From positions 3,814,597-3,878,596 of the forward strand of contig NZ_KB907784.1 of NCBI RefSeq assembly GCF_000382185.1: a DNA stretch of 64,000 nucleotides. The letters are read 5' to 3'. The stretch comes from Bordetella sp. FB-8 (GTDB lineage: Bacteria > Pseudomonadota > Gammaproteobacteria > Burkholderiales > Burkholderiaceae_B). Position numbers and translations under genes: made by a program. Each line of letters opens with the position of its first letter. Position 1 is the stretch's first letter. This document shows positions 35,320 through 44,548 of the stretch, piece after piece. The notes under the pieces were generated by a model, which was not told the DNA's origin, did not search any database, and saw nothing but the letters and a program-made list of their open reading frames with translations.

Positions 35320-37137
35320 ATGCCCCAATCATCCTTTTTGCCTCATCGCCGCCGTTTTGTCCAAGGACTGGTTGCGGGAGGCGCCATGTTGGGCTTGTCA
35401 TCGCGCATGCTTGACGCAATGGCACAGACAACGCAGAGTTCACCCGCAGCAGCGCCTGTGCTACAGGGCAATGTATTCGACTTAGTCATCGCCGAGACAC
35501 CAGTCAATTTTACTGGCCGGCCCGGCATGGCGACAACGATCAATGGAACACTGCCTGCGCCGACCCTGCGCTGGAAGGAGGGTGACACAGTCACCATCCG
35601 AGTTACCAACCAATTGCGCGAGACTACGTCCATCCACTGGCACGGCATTATCTTGCCGTTTCAGATGGATGGAGTGCCGGGCATTAGTTTCGACGGCATT
35701 GCACCGGGCGAAACCTTCACCTATCGCTTCAAGGTTCAACAAAGCGGAACCTATTGGTACCACTCGCATTCCGGTTTCCAGGAGCAGACTGGAATGTATG
35801 GAGCTATTGTCATCGACCCGGCTCGGAGACGCGGAGCAGTAGCCGAACGCGAGCACGTGCTTCTGCTCTCCGATTGGATGGATGAAGATCCCATGGCCGT
35901 CCTGGGTAAGCTCAAGACACAAGGTGATTACTACAACTACAACAAAATCACTGCAAGGGACTTTGTGCAGGATGCGTCCAAGAACGGAGTCGGGGCGGCT
36001 TTGAACAAGCGGAAGATGTGGAATGAGATGCGCATGAATCCCACCGATCTGGGAGACCTTTCCTCCGCAGTTCTGACGTACCTCATCAATGGCTTGACGC
36101 CAGCAGGCAACTGGACGGGCCTGTTCAAACCCGGTGAGCGGGTGCGGCTACGTTGCATCAATGGGTCAGGCAATACTTTCTACGATGTGCGCATTCCGGG
36201 ACTCAAACTCCAGGTGGTGCAAGTGGATGGCGTGAACATCGAGCCCGTCAGCGTAGACGAGTTCCGCTTCGGTCCGGGCGAAACCTGCGATGTCGTGGTG
36301 CAACCCAGAGAGGACGCCTACACCGTCTTTGCCCAATCCATGGATAGGACTGGCTATGCCGCTGGCACCTTGGCTGTCCGGCCTGGCCTGCGTGCGCCGA
36401 TTCCCGAACTCGATCAAGTTCAGTGGCTCAGCATGGAAGACATGATGGGAGGCATGACCGGTATGACTGGAATGTCCAGCATGGACATGAATGGAAATTC
36501 CATGAACAACATGGATGGCGGCAGCACGACTGCTCCGATGAGCAGTATGGATGGCATGACCATGGACGGAAATGTCATGCCATCGACAGGCTCCAATCCT
36601 TTGAAAACCCCCAGCCGGATTGCCCGTCACGCCAGTGCTGAATATGGCCCTAGTACCGACAGCCGCATTGATAGCGCGCGCACCAACCTGGATGATCCTG
36701 GCGTGGGGTTGCGCAACAATGGTCGGCGTGTCCTGACGTTGGCCGACATGCATACCATCGGTGGCGCATTGGATGCCCGCATCCCCGAACGAGAAGTAGA
36801 GCTGCATCTCACCGGCAATATGGATCGCTACGCCTGGTCTTTGGATGGCCTGGAATTTGGCAAATCCTCGCCTGTGCATTTTCGTCACCAAGAACGGTTA
36901 CGTGTCATTCTGCATAACGACACAATGATGACGCACCCCATGCACTTGCATGGCATGTGGAGTGAATTGGAGAGTCCGGACGGCAATTTTCTTGCTCGCC
37001 GTCATACCCTGCCAGTGCAGCCTGCTCAGCGCATCAGTTTCCTGGTCACTGCCGATGCACTGGGACGCTGGGCTTGGCATTGTCATCTCGCGCTCCATAT
37101 GGACATGGGCATGTTCCGCGAAGTGATTGTGGCTTGA
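35320..37137 (+). CDS. copA: Multicopper oxidase CopA, copper resistance
   Basis: A 605-residue periplasmic multicopper oxidase. A Tat signal (HRRRFVQGLVAGG) is followed by three cupredoxin domains with copper ligands in HWHGI and HSHSG (domain 1), HPMHLHGMW and HCHLALHMDMGM (domain 3). A Met-rich insertion at about 360-425 (MMGGMTGMTGMSSMDM and similar) is typical of CopA/PcoA. An ATG 30 bp upstream (35290) is also possible. First gene of copABCD. Confidence 0.93.
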   Translation: MPQSSFLPHRRRFVQGLVAGGAMLGLSSRMLDAMAQTTQSSPAAAPVLQGNVFDLVIAETPVNFTGRPGMATTINGTLPAPTLRWKEGDTVTIRVTNQLRETTSIHWHGIILPFQMDGVPGISFDGIAPGETFTYRFKVQQSGTYWYHSHSGFQEQTGMYGAIVIDPARRRGAVAEREHVLLLSDWMDEDPMAVLGKLKTQGDYYNYNKITARDFVQDASKNGVGAALNKRKMWNEMRMNPTDLGDLSSAVLTYLINGLTPAGNWTGLFKPGERVRLRCINGSGNTFYDVRIPGLKLQVVQVDGVNIEPVSVDEFRFGPGETCDVVVQPREDAYTVFAQSMDRTGYAAGTLAVRPGLRAPIPELDQVQWLSMEDMMGGMTGMTGMSSMDMNGNSMNNMDGGSTTAPMSSMDGMTMDGNVMPSTGSNPLKTPSRIARHASAEYGPSTDSRIDSARTNLDDPGVGLRNNGRRVLTLADMHTIGGALDARIPEREVELHLTGNMDRYAWSLDGLEFGKSSPVHFRHQERLRVILHNDTMMTHPMHLHGMWSELESPDGNFLARRHTLPVQPAQRISFLVTADALGRWAWHCHLALHMDMGMFREVIVA

Positions 37138-37145
37138 GGAACCCC

Positions 37146-38003
37146 ATGGTTATTCATCACGCCAAAAATATTCTGCTTTCCGTCCTGGCCTTCCTGGTCA
37201 TGGGTGGTGCTGCAGCCCAGGAAAATCACGAAGCCATGAACCATGGAGGCATGGTTATGTCAGGGGGGAAAGGTTCGGAAAACGTCCGTGATCCCAATGC
37301 CTATGCTGATGGCTATGTTCGCGGCTCTGGTTTGTACACGTCCAGCAAAACTCATCTCATGATGTCGGACGAGCATCTTTTCTCGTCGCTGCTTGTCGAT
37401 CGGCTGGAATACGCCCACACCAATGACGGTAACGCAGTCAACTACGAAGCTCAGGCCTGGATAGGCAATACCTACGACAAATTCCTGATCAAGGCCGAAG
37501 GCAGTGTCGAAAAAAGCCGCATCGCCGATACCCGCACGGAATTGTTGTGGAGTCATGCAGTGAGTCCTTATTGGGACGTGCAGAGCGGCCTGCGCAACGA
37601 TGCCGGCCACAAATTGCCCGGAAGAAACTGGTTGGCTTTAGGCGTTCAGGGTACGGCACCTTATTGGCTGGAGACGGAGGCAACCGTGTATGCGGGTAGT
37701 GGCGGTCGCACGGCCTTGCGGTTGACGGTGGCCTACGATCAGTTACTCACCCAGCACCTGATCCTGCAGCCTCGGGTGGAAGCCAATGTCTACGGCAAAG
37801 ACGACCCAGTTTGGCAGAGCGGTCGAGGTCTTTCCGACGCCACGCTAGGCCTGCGCCTACGCTACGAATTCAGTCGCCAGTTTGCTCCTTACATCGGCAT
37901 TGAGCGTAGCCAGAATTTCGGCAAAACGGCCAGCATGGTCCGAGCTGCGGGAGGAAGCCAGGGGGAAACCCGCTATATCGTCGGCGTGAGATTCTGGTTC
38001 TGA
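37146..38003 (+). CDS. copB: Outer-membrane copper resistance protein CopB
   Basis: A 285-residue outer-membrane beta-barrel: signal 1-24 (ending AAA), a short Met/His segment (NHEAMNHGGMVMSGG) and alternating strands ending in aromatic FWF, the usual C-terminal outer-membrane signature. CopB acts with CopA in copper sequestration or export. It starts 8 bp after copA; the His/Met segment is shorter than in many CopB proteins. Confidence 0.9.
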   Translation: MVIHHAKNILLSVLAFLVMGGAAAQENHEAMNHGGMVMSGGKGSENVRDPNAYADGYVRGSGLYTSSKTHLMMSDEHLFSSLLVDRLEYAHTNDGNAVNYEAQAWIGNTYDKFLIKAEGSVEKSRIADTRTELLWSHAVSPYWDVQSGLRNDAGHKLPGRNWLALGVQGTAPYWLETEATVYAGSGGRTALRLTVAYDQLLTQHLILQPRVEANVYGKDDPVWQSGRGLSDATLGLRLRYEFSRQFAPYIGIERSQNFGKTASMVRAAGGSQGETRYIVGVRFWF

Positions 38004-38041
38004 TTTTTCTGCCCACTTTTTGACTTTACAGAGAAGATTTC

Positions 38042-38428
38042 ATGTTCAATCGTCGCTTCATTGCCCCCATGCTCCTGGCCACCTCCACCCTGTCGGTGGC
38101 TGCGATTGCCTCGGCCCATCCCAAGCTCATTTCCTCCAAGCCTGCCGACAACGCTACGGCAGAGGCACCTCAGAAAATCGAACTGCATTTCTCCGAAGAC
38201 CTGGTCAAGCAGTTCTCGGGCGCCAGTCTGGTCATGAGCAGCATGCCGGGTATGAACCATGCCTCGCCTATGAAAATGGCTGCCAAGGTTTCTGGCGGAG
38301 ATGATCCCAAGACGATGTTGATTGTCCCCGCTCAGGCCATGATGGCCGGAACCTATACCGTCGAATGGCGAGCCGTTTCTTCCGATACACATCCCATCAC
38401 CGGCAAGATCACGTTTACCGCGAAGTAA
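38042..38428 (+). CDS. copC: Periplasmic copper-binding protein CopC
   Basis: A 128-residue exported protein: signal ending ASA, so the mature chain starts with His (HPKLISS), the Cu(II) ligand; a further Cu(II) His is in DTHPITG, and a Cu(I) Met site in MSSMPGMNHASPMKM. Together with CopD it handles periplasmic copper. RBS GAGAAG before ATG. Confidence 0.93.
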   Translation: MFNRRFIAPMLLATSTLSVAAIASAHPKLISSKPADNATAEAPQKIELHFSEDLVKQFSGASLVMSSMPGMNHASPMKMAAKVSGGDDPKTMLIVPAQAMMAGTYTVEWRAVSSDTHPITGKITFTAK

Positions 38429-38432
38429 TCCG

Positions 38433-39359
38433 ATGTCAGACTGGATAAACGTCCCGACGCGGCTTGCGTTGTACTTGAGCCTCATGCTGACATTCGGTTT
38501 GCCATTCTTTGTCCTGCACGCTTTGCGTGGACAAGAGCGTTTTTCATCGATGGCTGACCGAATGGGCAGATTGGCCGCATTCACGGCCTTGGCGGGTATT
38601 GTATTGTCCATCGCCAGCCTGATCATCCTATCCAAGGCCATGACAGGCGCCGAAACTTATGGCGAGATCGGCCGGCATGCCCTAGGGATGGTCCTCACCG
38701 AGACGGACTTTGGCGCATCGTGGTTGATCCGCGTTGTCACGCTTGCGGGATGTTTCGTCGTGGCGCTGCTACTTCGGAATAAAGCCATACTGCGCTTTTC
38801 GGTTATATCCATCGCGGCTGCCGTAGCTCTGTCTACTTTGGCCTGGACGGGACATGGCGCCATGAGCGAAGGGATAGGGAGGAGTATCCATCTTTCAGCG
38901 GATATCCTGCACCTATTGGCAGGCGGGGCTTGGGTGGGTTCATTGGCCGCGTTTATCTTATTGCTGCGCGGGGCGGGAGAGTCGACGCGCGAACATATCG
39001 ATATGCTCGGTCGCGCGCTGAATGTCTTTGCCCTCATCGGCACAGTCATTGTGCTCGGGTTGATCGTGACAGGCACCATCAATTACTGGATGACCGTCGG
39101 TGCGACATTGGACGGCTTGTCCTCGACGCCTTACGGGCTGTTGCTGCTGGTCAAGTTGGCTCTTTTTGCAATGATGCTAGGTCTGGCTGCAGCCAATCGC
39201 TATCGATTGAGCCCTTTGCTCGAAAGAGAGACTCGGGCAGGGAACTACCGCGTCGCCATAGCGCTTTTGCGAAAAAGTCTATACGCCGAGACTAGTTGCG
39301 CTTTCTTGATTCTAATCTCGGTATCATGGCTAGGGATGCTGGCTCCGATGTCCAACTGA
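38433..39359 (+). CDS. copD: Inner-membrane copper protein CopD
   Basis: A 308-residue protein with eight predicted membrane helices and conserved histidines (WTGHGAMSEG, RSIHLSADILHLLAGGAWVG). It is 4 bp downstream of copC and is thought to take copper from CopC into the cytoplasm. Last gene of the cop operon. Confidence 0.92.
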   Translation: MSDWINVPTRLALYLSLMLTFGLPFFVLHALRGQERFSSMADRMGRLAAFTALAGIVLSIASLIILSKAMTGAETYGEIGRHALGMVLTETDFGASWLIRVVTLAGCFVVALLLRNKAILRFSVISIAAAVALSTLAWTGHGAMSEGIGRSIHLSADILHLLAGGAWVGSLAAFILLLRGAGESTREHIDMLGRALNVFALIGTVIVLGLIVTGTINYWMTVGATLDGLSSTPYGLLLLVKLALFAMMLGLAAANRYRLSPLLERETRAGNYRVAIALLRKSLYAETSCAFLILISVSWLGMLAPMSN

Positions 39360-39414
39360 GATTTCATGCGGTTGCCTCAAGCTATGTCCTCACAGACACA
39401 GGGTATTAGCGACG

Positions 39415-40005
39415 ATGCAAGCCCGACGTCGCCGCTACGGTTCTTATCTGGGAGAAATCAGTCCGCCACCGGAAAACGTGATCGACCGTGATTTCCAGGC
39501 CGCTGCCCCGAATCAGAAGTGGTTGACCGATATCACCGAGTTTCAGATTCCGGCTGGCAAGGTCTACCTGTCACCTGTGATTGATTGCTTCGGTGGTTTG
39601 GTCGTCAGTTGGTCAATCGGTACGCGACCAGACGCCGAACTTGTGAATTCCATGCTGGATGCTGCCATTCAGACGGTGATCGACACCAACGATAAACCTG
39701 TCGTCCATTCTGATCGCGGTGCCCACTATTGTTGGCCAGGATGGCTCTCACGGATGAACGATGCGAAGCTGACTCGCTCTATGTCGCGCAAAGGCTGTTC
39801 ACCCGACAATGCCGCCTGCGAAGGCTTTTTCGGGCGGATGAAAACGGAAATGTTTTATTTGCAGGATTGGCGGGAAACGACCATTGATCAATTCGTGGGC
39901 GTCGTTGATACATACGTCCGATGGTATAACGAAAAACGGATCAAGATGTCGCTGGGCGCGCTCAGCCCCATTGAATACCGTGCGAGCTTGGGGCTTGCCG
40001 CATAA
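39415..40005 (+). pseudogene. IS3-family transposase fragment (3' part of OrfB)
   Basis: A 196-residue piece of an IS3-family integrase-core transposase with all three catalytic residues: WLTDITEF, VVHSDRGAHY and DNAACEGFFGRMKTE. The N-terminal helix-turn-helix part and OrfA are missing, so the left half of the element has been lost. Its right end probably lies around 40020-40035 (CGTCCGCACCCCCA). It separates copD from a truncated gene. Confidence 0.8.
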
Positions 40006-40138
40006 AGCAGTCCAAGAATTCGTCCGCACCCCCAGTGGGTCAGTATTACTCCGGCGCTAACATGTAGTTGCGCTATCCAATGCGCTTCAGTCGTTCAGGA
40101 CTGACATCGAAGGCGTCCAGGATGAATGGGACGCGGCC

Positions 40139-40435
40139 GTGCCTCGGATTGAGGGGTGCTCCTTTGGCCAGGTTGTAGTTGCTTCAGCGAACAACGTACG
40201 TCACGCAGATGAATGGCAGACGGCACGCCCTCCCGCAGCAAAACAGTTGCAGTCGATGCGTGTGCTCGCATCTGTATTGAACGAACCCCTTATTCCTGCT
40301 GATGGCTCGCGACACAAGTTCGGCAGAGAAGTTAGTCCAGAGGTATTGGAAGCGATTTGCGGTGGGGATATGGAGCAGCTTGAAAAGCACTTTTTTGATT
40401 TCGCGAAGGATCTTTTCCACCGTCGGAAACAATGA
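40139..40435 (+). CDS. 5'-truncated hypothetical protein
   Basis: The frame is open without a stop from 40061 and reads as coding sequence (NALQSFRTDIEGVQDEWDAA) before the GTG at 40139, so the real start was probably removed by the IS3-type element to the left. The C-terminal 98 residues contain a charged helix ending DLFHRRKQ. It ends just before a strong terminator. No family recognised. Confidence 0.5.
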   Translation: MPRIEGCSFGQVVVASANNVRHADEWQTARPPAAKQLQSMRVLASVLNEPLIPADGSRHKFGREVSPEVLEAICGGDMEQLEKHFFDFAKDLFHRRKQ

Positions 40436-40450
40436 AATTCAAAGTTCACG

Positions 40451-40474
40451 GGACGCTCAGGCGTCCTTTTTTTT
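40451..40474 (+). terminator. Rho-independent terminator
   Basis: Hairpin GGACGC-TCAG-GCGTCC followed by eight T. It ends the truncated gene at 40435; the stop codon of the convergent gene lies in its loop. Confidence 0.9.
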
Positions 40475-40927
40475 CGCCTGTTCCTCGGCTTCATTGCGGG
40501 CCGCTTGAGTCTTACGCCATTCGCGGTCACGACGAGCTTCTTCGTCAGGATCGACGGGCGTATTTCGGAGCTGGCGTAGATACTCCCTGACCGGCACGCC
40601 TGGAGGGATGCCCGCAGATGCCGGGTGGGGATGGCTCCCCGCGGATGGATGCGGCGGAGCAGGCGGCTGACGGGGCATGACCTGGTGCTGATCTGCGTGA
40701 GCACGTCTCCAGCGCACGAGGGCTTGAGAAAGCGCCTTGGGATTGAGTTCAAGCTGGGCACGGCTCAACTCTTCTGCCAGAGCGATGAGCGGGAATTTGT
40801 GCTGAGTCAGTTGGTCAAGGAGCGGCAACGCCATCTGGATCTGAACCCGCCGTGGCAGATTTTTCGCGTCGGCCAGCGTGCTGCGCAGGGTTTCCAGAAC
40901 GGTCAAAACGGCAGTGGCGTGGCTCAT
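40457..40927 (-). CDS. Hypothetical protein with proline-rich centre
   Basis: A 156-residue soluble protein: helical N-terminal domain (about 1-75), a Pro/His-rich linker (PRQPPAPPHPSAGSHPHP, about 84-101) and a highly charged C-terminal helix (DEEARRDREWRK). No motif or family recognised. It lies between the payload and the plasmid-like block and its promoter region is an unusually AT-rich stretch with palindromes. Confidence 0.6.
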   Translation of the reverse strand: MSHATAVLTVLETLRSTLADAKNLPRRVQIQMALPLLDQLTQHKFPLIALAEELSRAQLELNPKALSQALVRWRRAHADQHQVMPRQPPAPPHPSAGSHPHPASAGIPPGVPVREYLRQLRNTPVDPDEEARRDREWRKTQAARNEAEEQAKKKDA

Positions 40928-41127
40928 GGATGGCTCGGTGGGCGGTTGTGCTGCGCTGCTTGCAGCGATATGTAGAAAGTAGAGGAATAATCAGGCAACA
41001 AGTAGAAATCTATATGAAGAATAAAGGCTAATGAAGCTTCAGAATTCAATAATGAGGAAATCTGTAGATGCCTGTAGATCAACGAAGAATGCCGTAGGTG
41101 GTGGTCTGGCGCTGAACAACAAACACC

Positions 41128-41142
41128 ACCTGTTAAACAGGT
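41128..41142. promoter_or_regulatory. Palindrome ACCTGTTAAACAGGT
   Basis: Seven-base arms around one base, 200 bp upstream of the gene ending at 40457, in AT-rich DNA. It could be an operator for that gene. The binding protein is unknown. Confidence 0.45.
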
Positions 41143-41220
41143 AAACCTAGGATTCATGCGGGTTTGCGGGCATGTTGTTAAACGTGGGCAAATTCTCAGC
41201 CCCGAGAAAGTCTTTGTAAA

Positions 41221-41360
41221 ACAGGATGTTGTCGCACCCGCAGGGTGCGTCCTGTGTGGTGCTCTTAAGGGGGCCGAAGGCCTAACTTAAGGGCACCTGT
41301 GGCAAGGCCACGGCGTCACGACCAGGGGCCCATGAGCGTAGCGAATGGGCAACAGCCGAG
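41221..41360. other. Cluster of consecutive hairpins
   Basis: ACAGGA/TCCTGT (41221-41226, 41250-41255) encloses CGCACCC-GCA-GGGTGCG. Next CTTAAG/CTTAAG (about 41264-41291) encloses GGCC-GAA-GGCC. Then GTGGC-AAG-GCCAC and GCCCAT/ATGGGC. Four stems in 140 bp suggest a structured RNA or single-strand DNA element. Confidence 0.5.
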
Positions 41361-41542
41361 CACCCGGACAGACGGCAGCGCAGGCATCGATGACCAGGCC
41401 AACAAGCGACAAACGATAGAAAGCAGGCCAGGGGCAACAGCAACAAGAACCCGCCAAATCGAACAGGCCGACTAGGGCAGGAACAGCGCAATCGGGAGAG
41501 AGGAACCCCGACGAAAGCGGATAGGAGTCGGGATCAATAAGG

Positions 41543-41570
41543 CAAAAAAATGACCACCGGGCAGGTGGTC
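41543..41570 (-). terminator. Rho-independent terminator for the minus-strand block
   Basis: On the minus strand, GACCACC-5-GGTGGTC (41552-41570) is followed by a run of T (complement of the A-tract 41543-41550). It lies 137 bp downstream of the ParB-like gene's stop. Confidence 0.85.
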
Positions 41571-41706
41571 TGGAGTCTGGCCCGGAACGGGCGGGCTGGG
41601 GTTGCTGGGCGAGCTTAATGGGGCCTTTCGAGAAACCTGGGGTTTGGGTTGGTCTTGGGGTTTCCTGACGGGCGAGGTCTTGAAATGGCGACCTCCCCTG
41701 CCCTGT

Positions 41707-43656
41707 CTATTTCTTGACCTTGCCAGGCATGCGCATGAAATCGGGCAGCCAGCCACGACCAGCCAGCAGCTGCTCGGCGGTTGTCGCCGCTTCGCCTTTC
41801 TTCAGCTTGGCCAGGGGTGCTGCCGTCTCGGCGTCGATGGCTTCGGTCACAACGGCGGCGATCTGATCCTTGCTGACAGCGCCCAGGTAGTTGGCGGCGG
41901 TGGGCGTCCACCAGTGGGTCATGTCGGTGTCGGTGAGCGCTTGGACGTTGCGCACATGGCAGATCTCATCGTGCTTGGAGGCGCTGGCGGGCATGGTCAG
42001 AGCCAGGAGCAATCCCATGAGGGCCATGATCTGGTCGTCAGTCCAGGCAAGTAAGTGGTCCAGCAGCGCCTGCGGATCCTTGGGCAGGTTCTTCATGAGG
42101 TCGGCCAGCTGCGTATCGAGTTGCTGCGCGGCGGGCGCGGCATCGATCTGGTCGTCGGCCTGGTGGAAACCGAACCGCGCTGCGCTGGCGTGCATCGGGA
42201 AGATTTCCCATTCCCGGGACAGATACGAAATATGGTCTGTGACCTGTTCGACCAGCTGGACGAGGTAGAGGCACACACCCAGGCGCGGGCGCTGGGCCAG
42301 CTCGGCCTGGACGCCCAGGGCGTGCTGCGCATGGAGCCGGTCGGTCAGGGCTTGCGAATGCGCTGGGCGAGTTTGTGCCGGGGGCAGTTCGGCCGAGGCG
42401 TGATCACTGTTCTTTTCGGACTTCGTGCCCATCAGTGCCTGGGCGGCGTCGCGGTCTTCGCGTCGGATGAGGCCACGCTTGGTGATGAGGTTGCCCGAGT
42501 CGTCCAGCGTGATGATTGTTCCGGCCACGGTCTTGTGCTGGGGGTTGTATTCCTGCATCTCGTTCTCGATGGCTTCGATCTGGTCGTCCAGTTCTTGAAG
42601 CTTCTCGATGAGCATGTCTTCGTCGCCTTCTGGATCGTCGTCTTGCTGGAAGGCATGGAGCTTCTCATTCGCAGCATCACGGGCGGCGTTCAGTTTCTTG
42701 AGCTGGGCGGCTTCGCTCTTGGTCGGGGTGCGGGCCGTTTCCTTGAGTTGGCCGTATTGGCGGGACTCGTCCCAGGTGAAGCGGGTCTGGTAATGGATCC
42801 AAGACCACCCTTCCCCGCTGACCGCTGCCGCCAGCTTGCTGCGTTTCATTTTTTCGACAGCCAGGGTTTCGGCCTGGATGGGGTCGGCGAGGAAAACGCC
42901 CTGGTTGCCCTCGGCGAAAAGGTCGCGGCGCACGATGCCGCCGGCCTTCTCGTAGCCGGCCACGGTAAGGTAGCGGGCGATGGGGGAGGTCGCGGCCATT
43001 TCGCTCTCAGAAAGTATGCTGCGGATGCTGCGCGCCGGGTTGTATTCGGTACGACAGGCTTTCCAGGCGGCGCGTTGGCGCTCGTGATCGTCCACGCCGG
43101 CCAGGGCTTGGAGCACTTCGAACGTCATATTCTTGTCGCCGCTCCGGAACAAGGCCAGGAGGTCGGGCGCGACGTTGGCCAGGGCCAGAAGTTTCTTGAC
43201 GGACAGCACGGTCGCGCCGTGGGCGGCGGCGATGGCCTCGGCGCTCATGTTGTGGTCGCGGCGCAGGCGCTCGTAGGCGGCGATCAGATCGACGGTGTGC
43301 ATATCCTCGCGGGCCACGTTTTCGATGAGGCTGGCGTGGTGCGCGTGTTCGCGGGCGATGATGCGCACGGGGACCGGGTAATCCGCATCGAGCTTGCCGG
43401 TTTGGTGCAGGTGTTGCAGCGCCGCCAGTCGCCTGCCGCCCGCGCAGATGCCATAGGTGCCGTCACCTTCATCGACCGCAATCAAGTTATTGAGTAGGCC
43501 CACGGTGTCGATGGTGGCGGCCAGTTGCTCGATGGTCATGTCCGAGGCTCGGCTGCGGGCCTGATAGTCGGTGGCGAGGTGAAGCGCGGCAAGCGACACG
43601 TCCTGGCGGTGGGCGGCAGCGGCGATGGCGGCGATTTCGGTGGAATTGGTGTTCAT
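41707..43656 (-). CDS. Large ParB/Spo0J-domain plasmid protein
   Basis: A 649-residue protein. Residues about 20-200 form a ParB N-terminal nuclease-like domain with CAGGRRLAAL, VRIIAREHAHHASLIENVAREDMH (the ENVxRxD box) and a helix-turn-helix in AIAAAHGATVLSVKKLLALA. The long C-terminal part (about 300-649) is helical and acidic with no recognised domain. Proteins of this size and layout are common on plasmids and integrative elements beside ssb and DUF932 genes and need not be partition proteins; a KorB-type partition ParB is encoded separately at 55660. RBS AGGAG. Confidence 0.8.
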   Translation of the reverse strand: MNTNSTEIAAIAAAAHRQDVSLAALHLATDYQARSRASDMTIEQLAATIDTVGLLNNLIAVDEGDGTYGICAGGRRLAALQHLHQTGKLDADYPVPVRIIAREHAHHASLIENVAREDMHTVDLIAAYERLRRDHNMSAEAIAAAHGATVLSVKKLLALANVAPDLLALFRSGDKNMTFEVLQALAGVDDHERQRAAWKACRTEYNPARSIRSILSESEMAATSPIARYLTVAGYEKAGGIVRRDLFAEGNQGVFLADPIQAETLAVEKMKRSKLAAAVSGEGWSWIHYQTRFTWDESRQYGQLKETARTPTKSEAAQLKKLNAARDAANEKLHAFQQDDDPEGDEDMLIEKLQELDDQIEAIENEMQEYNPQHKTVAGTIITLDDSGNLITKRGLIRREDRDAAQALMGTKSEKNSDHASAELPPAQTRPAHSQALTDRLHAQHALGVQAELAQRPRLGVCLYLVQLVEQVTDHISYLSREWEIFPMHASAARFGFHQADDQIDAAPAAQQLDTQLADLMKNLPKDPQALLDHLLAWTDDQIMALMGLLLALTMPASASKHDEICHVRNVQALTDTDMTHWWTPTAANYLGAVSKDQIAAVVTEAIDAETAAPLAKLKKGEAATTAEQLLAGRGWLPDFMRMPGKVKK

Positions 43657-43732
43657 GGCGCAAACTCCTGGTGGGATCGAGGGCGGGGGTGAAGGCAGGG
43701 GATGATGCGAAGGGGCAAACGGGTGATGGGGG

Positions 43733-43984
43733 TTAGAAGCCTTGTTTGGCGAGTTCTTCGGCCATGGTATGTTCGACTTTGACCTGCTGCGCGTCTGAGA
43801 GGGTGTGCAGGATGTTTTGCAGCGCCTGGGTGCTGGCCATGGCGCGGGCGAAGTCTTCGCGCAATGCCACGATGGCTTTGCGTTCGCCGGATTCCGCGAA
43901 ACGTCGATAGACGTTGCCCCACTCGCCCCAAGTGGGGGTGAGGTTGATGGTTCGAGCCTGCGATTGGAAATTTTGGGCGGTCAT
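43733..43984 (-). CDS. Hypothetical 83-residue protein
   Basis: A small charged, helical protein (AIVALREDFARAMAST, VEHTMAEELAKQGF) with AGGAG before its ATG. In line with its neighbours; no family recognised. Confidence 0.6.
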   Translation of the reverse strand: MTAQNFQSQARTINLTPTWGEWGNVYRRFAESGERKAIVALREDFARAMASTQALQNILHTLSDAQQVKVEHTMAEELAKQGF

Positions 43985-44005
43985 GAGTGAACTCCTAGTC
44001 TGAAA

Positions 44006-44467
44006 TCAGAAGCGCTCGAAAGCGGTGATGGTGTCCTGGATGCCCAGGGCTTCGATGGCGACGATCTTCCAGTGCTTGGCGCCGATGCCGCGCAAGCTGT
44101 GTTCGATCTGGCGCAGGGGGATGTGGCTGATGTGGGTGGCGTAGCTGCGCACGGCGCGGTACATGAAGCGGCGCATGGTGTCCTTGTCCTGGCCGAGGTT
44201 GACCAGTTCGCAGAAAAACTCATCGTCTATGCGATGGCCTCGCACTTCAGCGGCTTCCAGTCGGCTGGCTAGGAGGCGAGCGGCGCGTTGCCAGCCGGTG
44301 GCGTTTTCGTCAGGAATGGCCTTCGTGAGAGCCTCGGGTTTAGCCAGCTTGATCTGGCGGGAGTAGGCTTTGAGTGCGCGAACGACGAAACAGGTGGTGG
44401 TGCCGAACGGCACTTCGCGCATGGGCTTGCGGCGGATGGCATTGATGATGTTTTCAGCGTGGCACAT
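44006..44467 (-). CDS. Hypothetical 153-residue protein
   Basis: A basic protein with three cysteines and a helical C terminus (RSYATHISHIPLRQIEHSLRGIG). It opens MCHAENIINAIRRKP. It is preceded by an AGGAAATTC ribosome site and lies between ssb and the ParB-like gene in the same operon. No family recognised. Confidence 0.6.
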   Translation of the reverse strand: MCHAENIINAIRRKPMREVPFGTTTCFVVRALKAYSRQIKLAKPEALTKAIPDENATGWQRAARLLASRLEAAEVRGHRIDDEFFCELVNLGQDKDTMRRFMYRAVRSYATHISHIPLRQIEHSLRGIGAKHWKIVAIEALGIQDTITAFERF

Positions 44468-44548
44468 GATGAATTTCCTGATCGTCGAATTTGAGGTGGC
44501 GGCGGGAGGTCGCGGGCTGACCGATGTCGGCCAGCCCGTTACTTCGCT

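Larger units (their letters stand above)
40928..41706. other. 779-bp non-coding region rich in hairpins
   Basis: The first 200 bp are AT-rich, then comes the palindrome at 41128 and a run of nested hairpins (41221-41360), and finally a terminator facing left. No gene is seen. The combination of AT-rich DNA, palindrome and stable secondary structure would suit an origin, single-strand initiation site or regulatory RNA, but no iterons or DnaA boxes are evident. Confidence 0.5.

Noticed and set aside
42055..43497. 480-codon plus-strand frame opposite the ParB-like gene
   Set aside because: Antisense shadow without a family match; the minus frame carries the ParB motifs.
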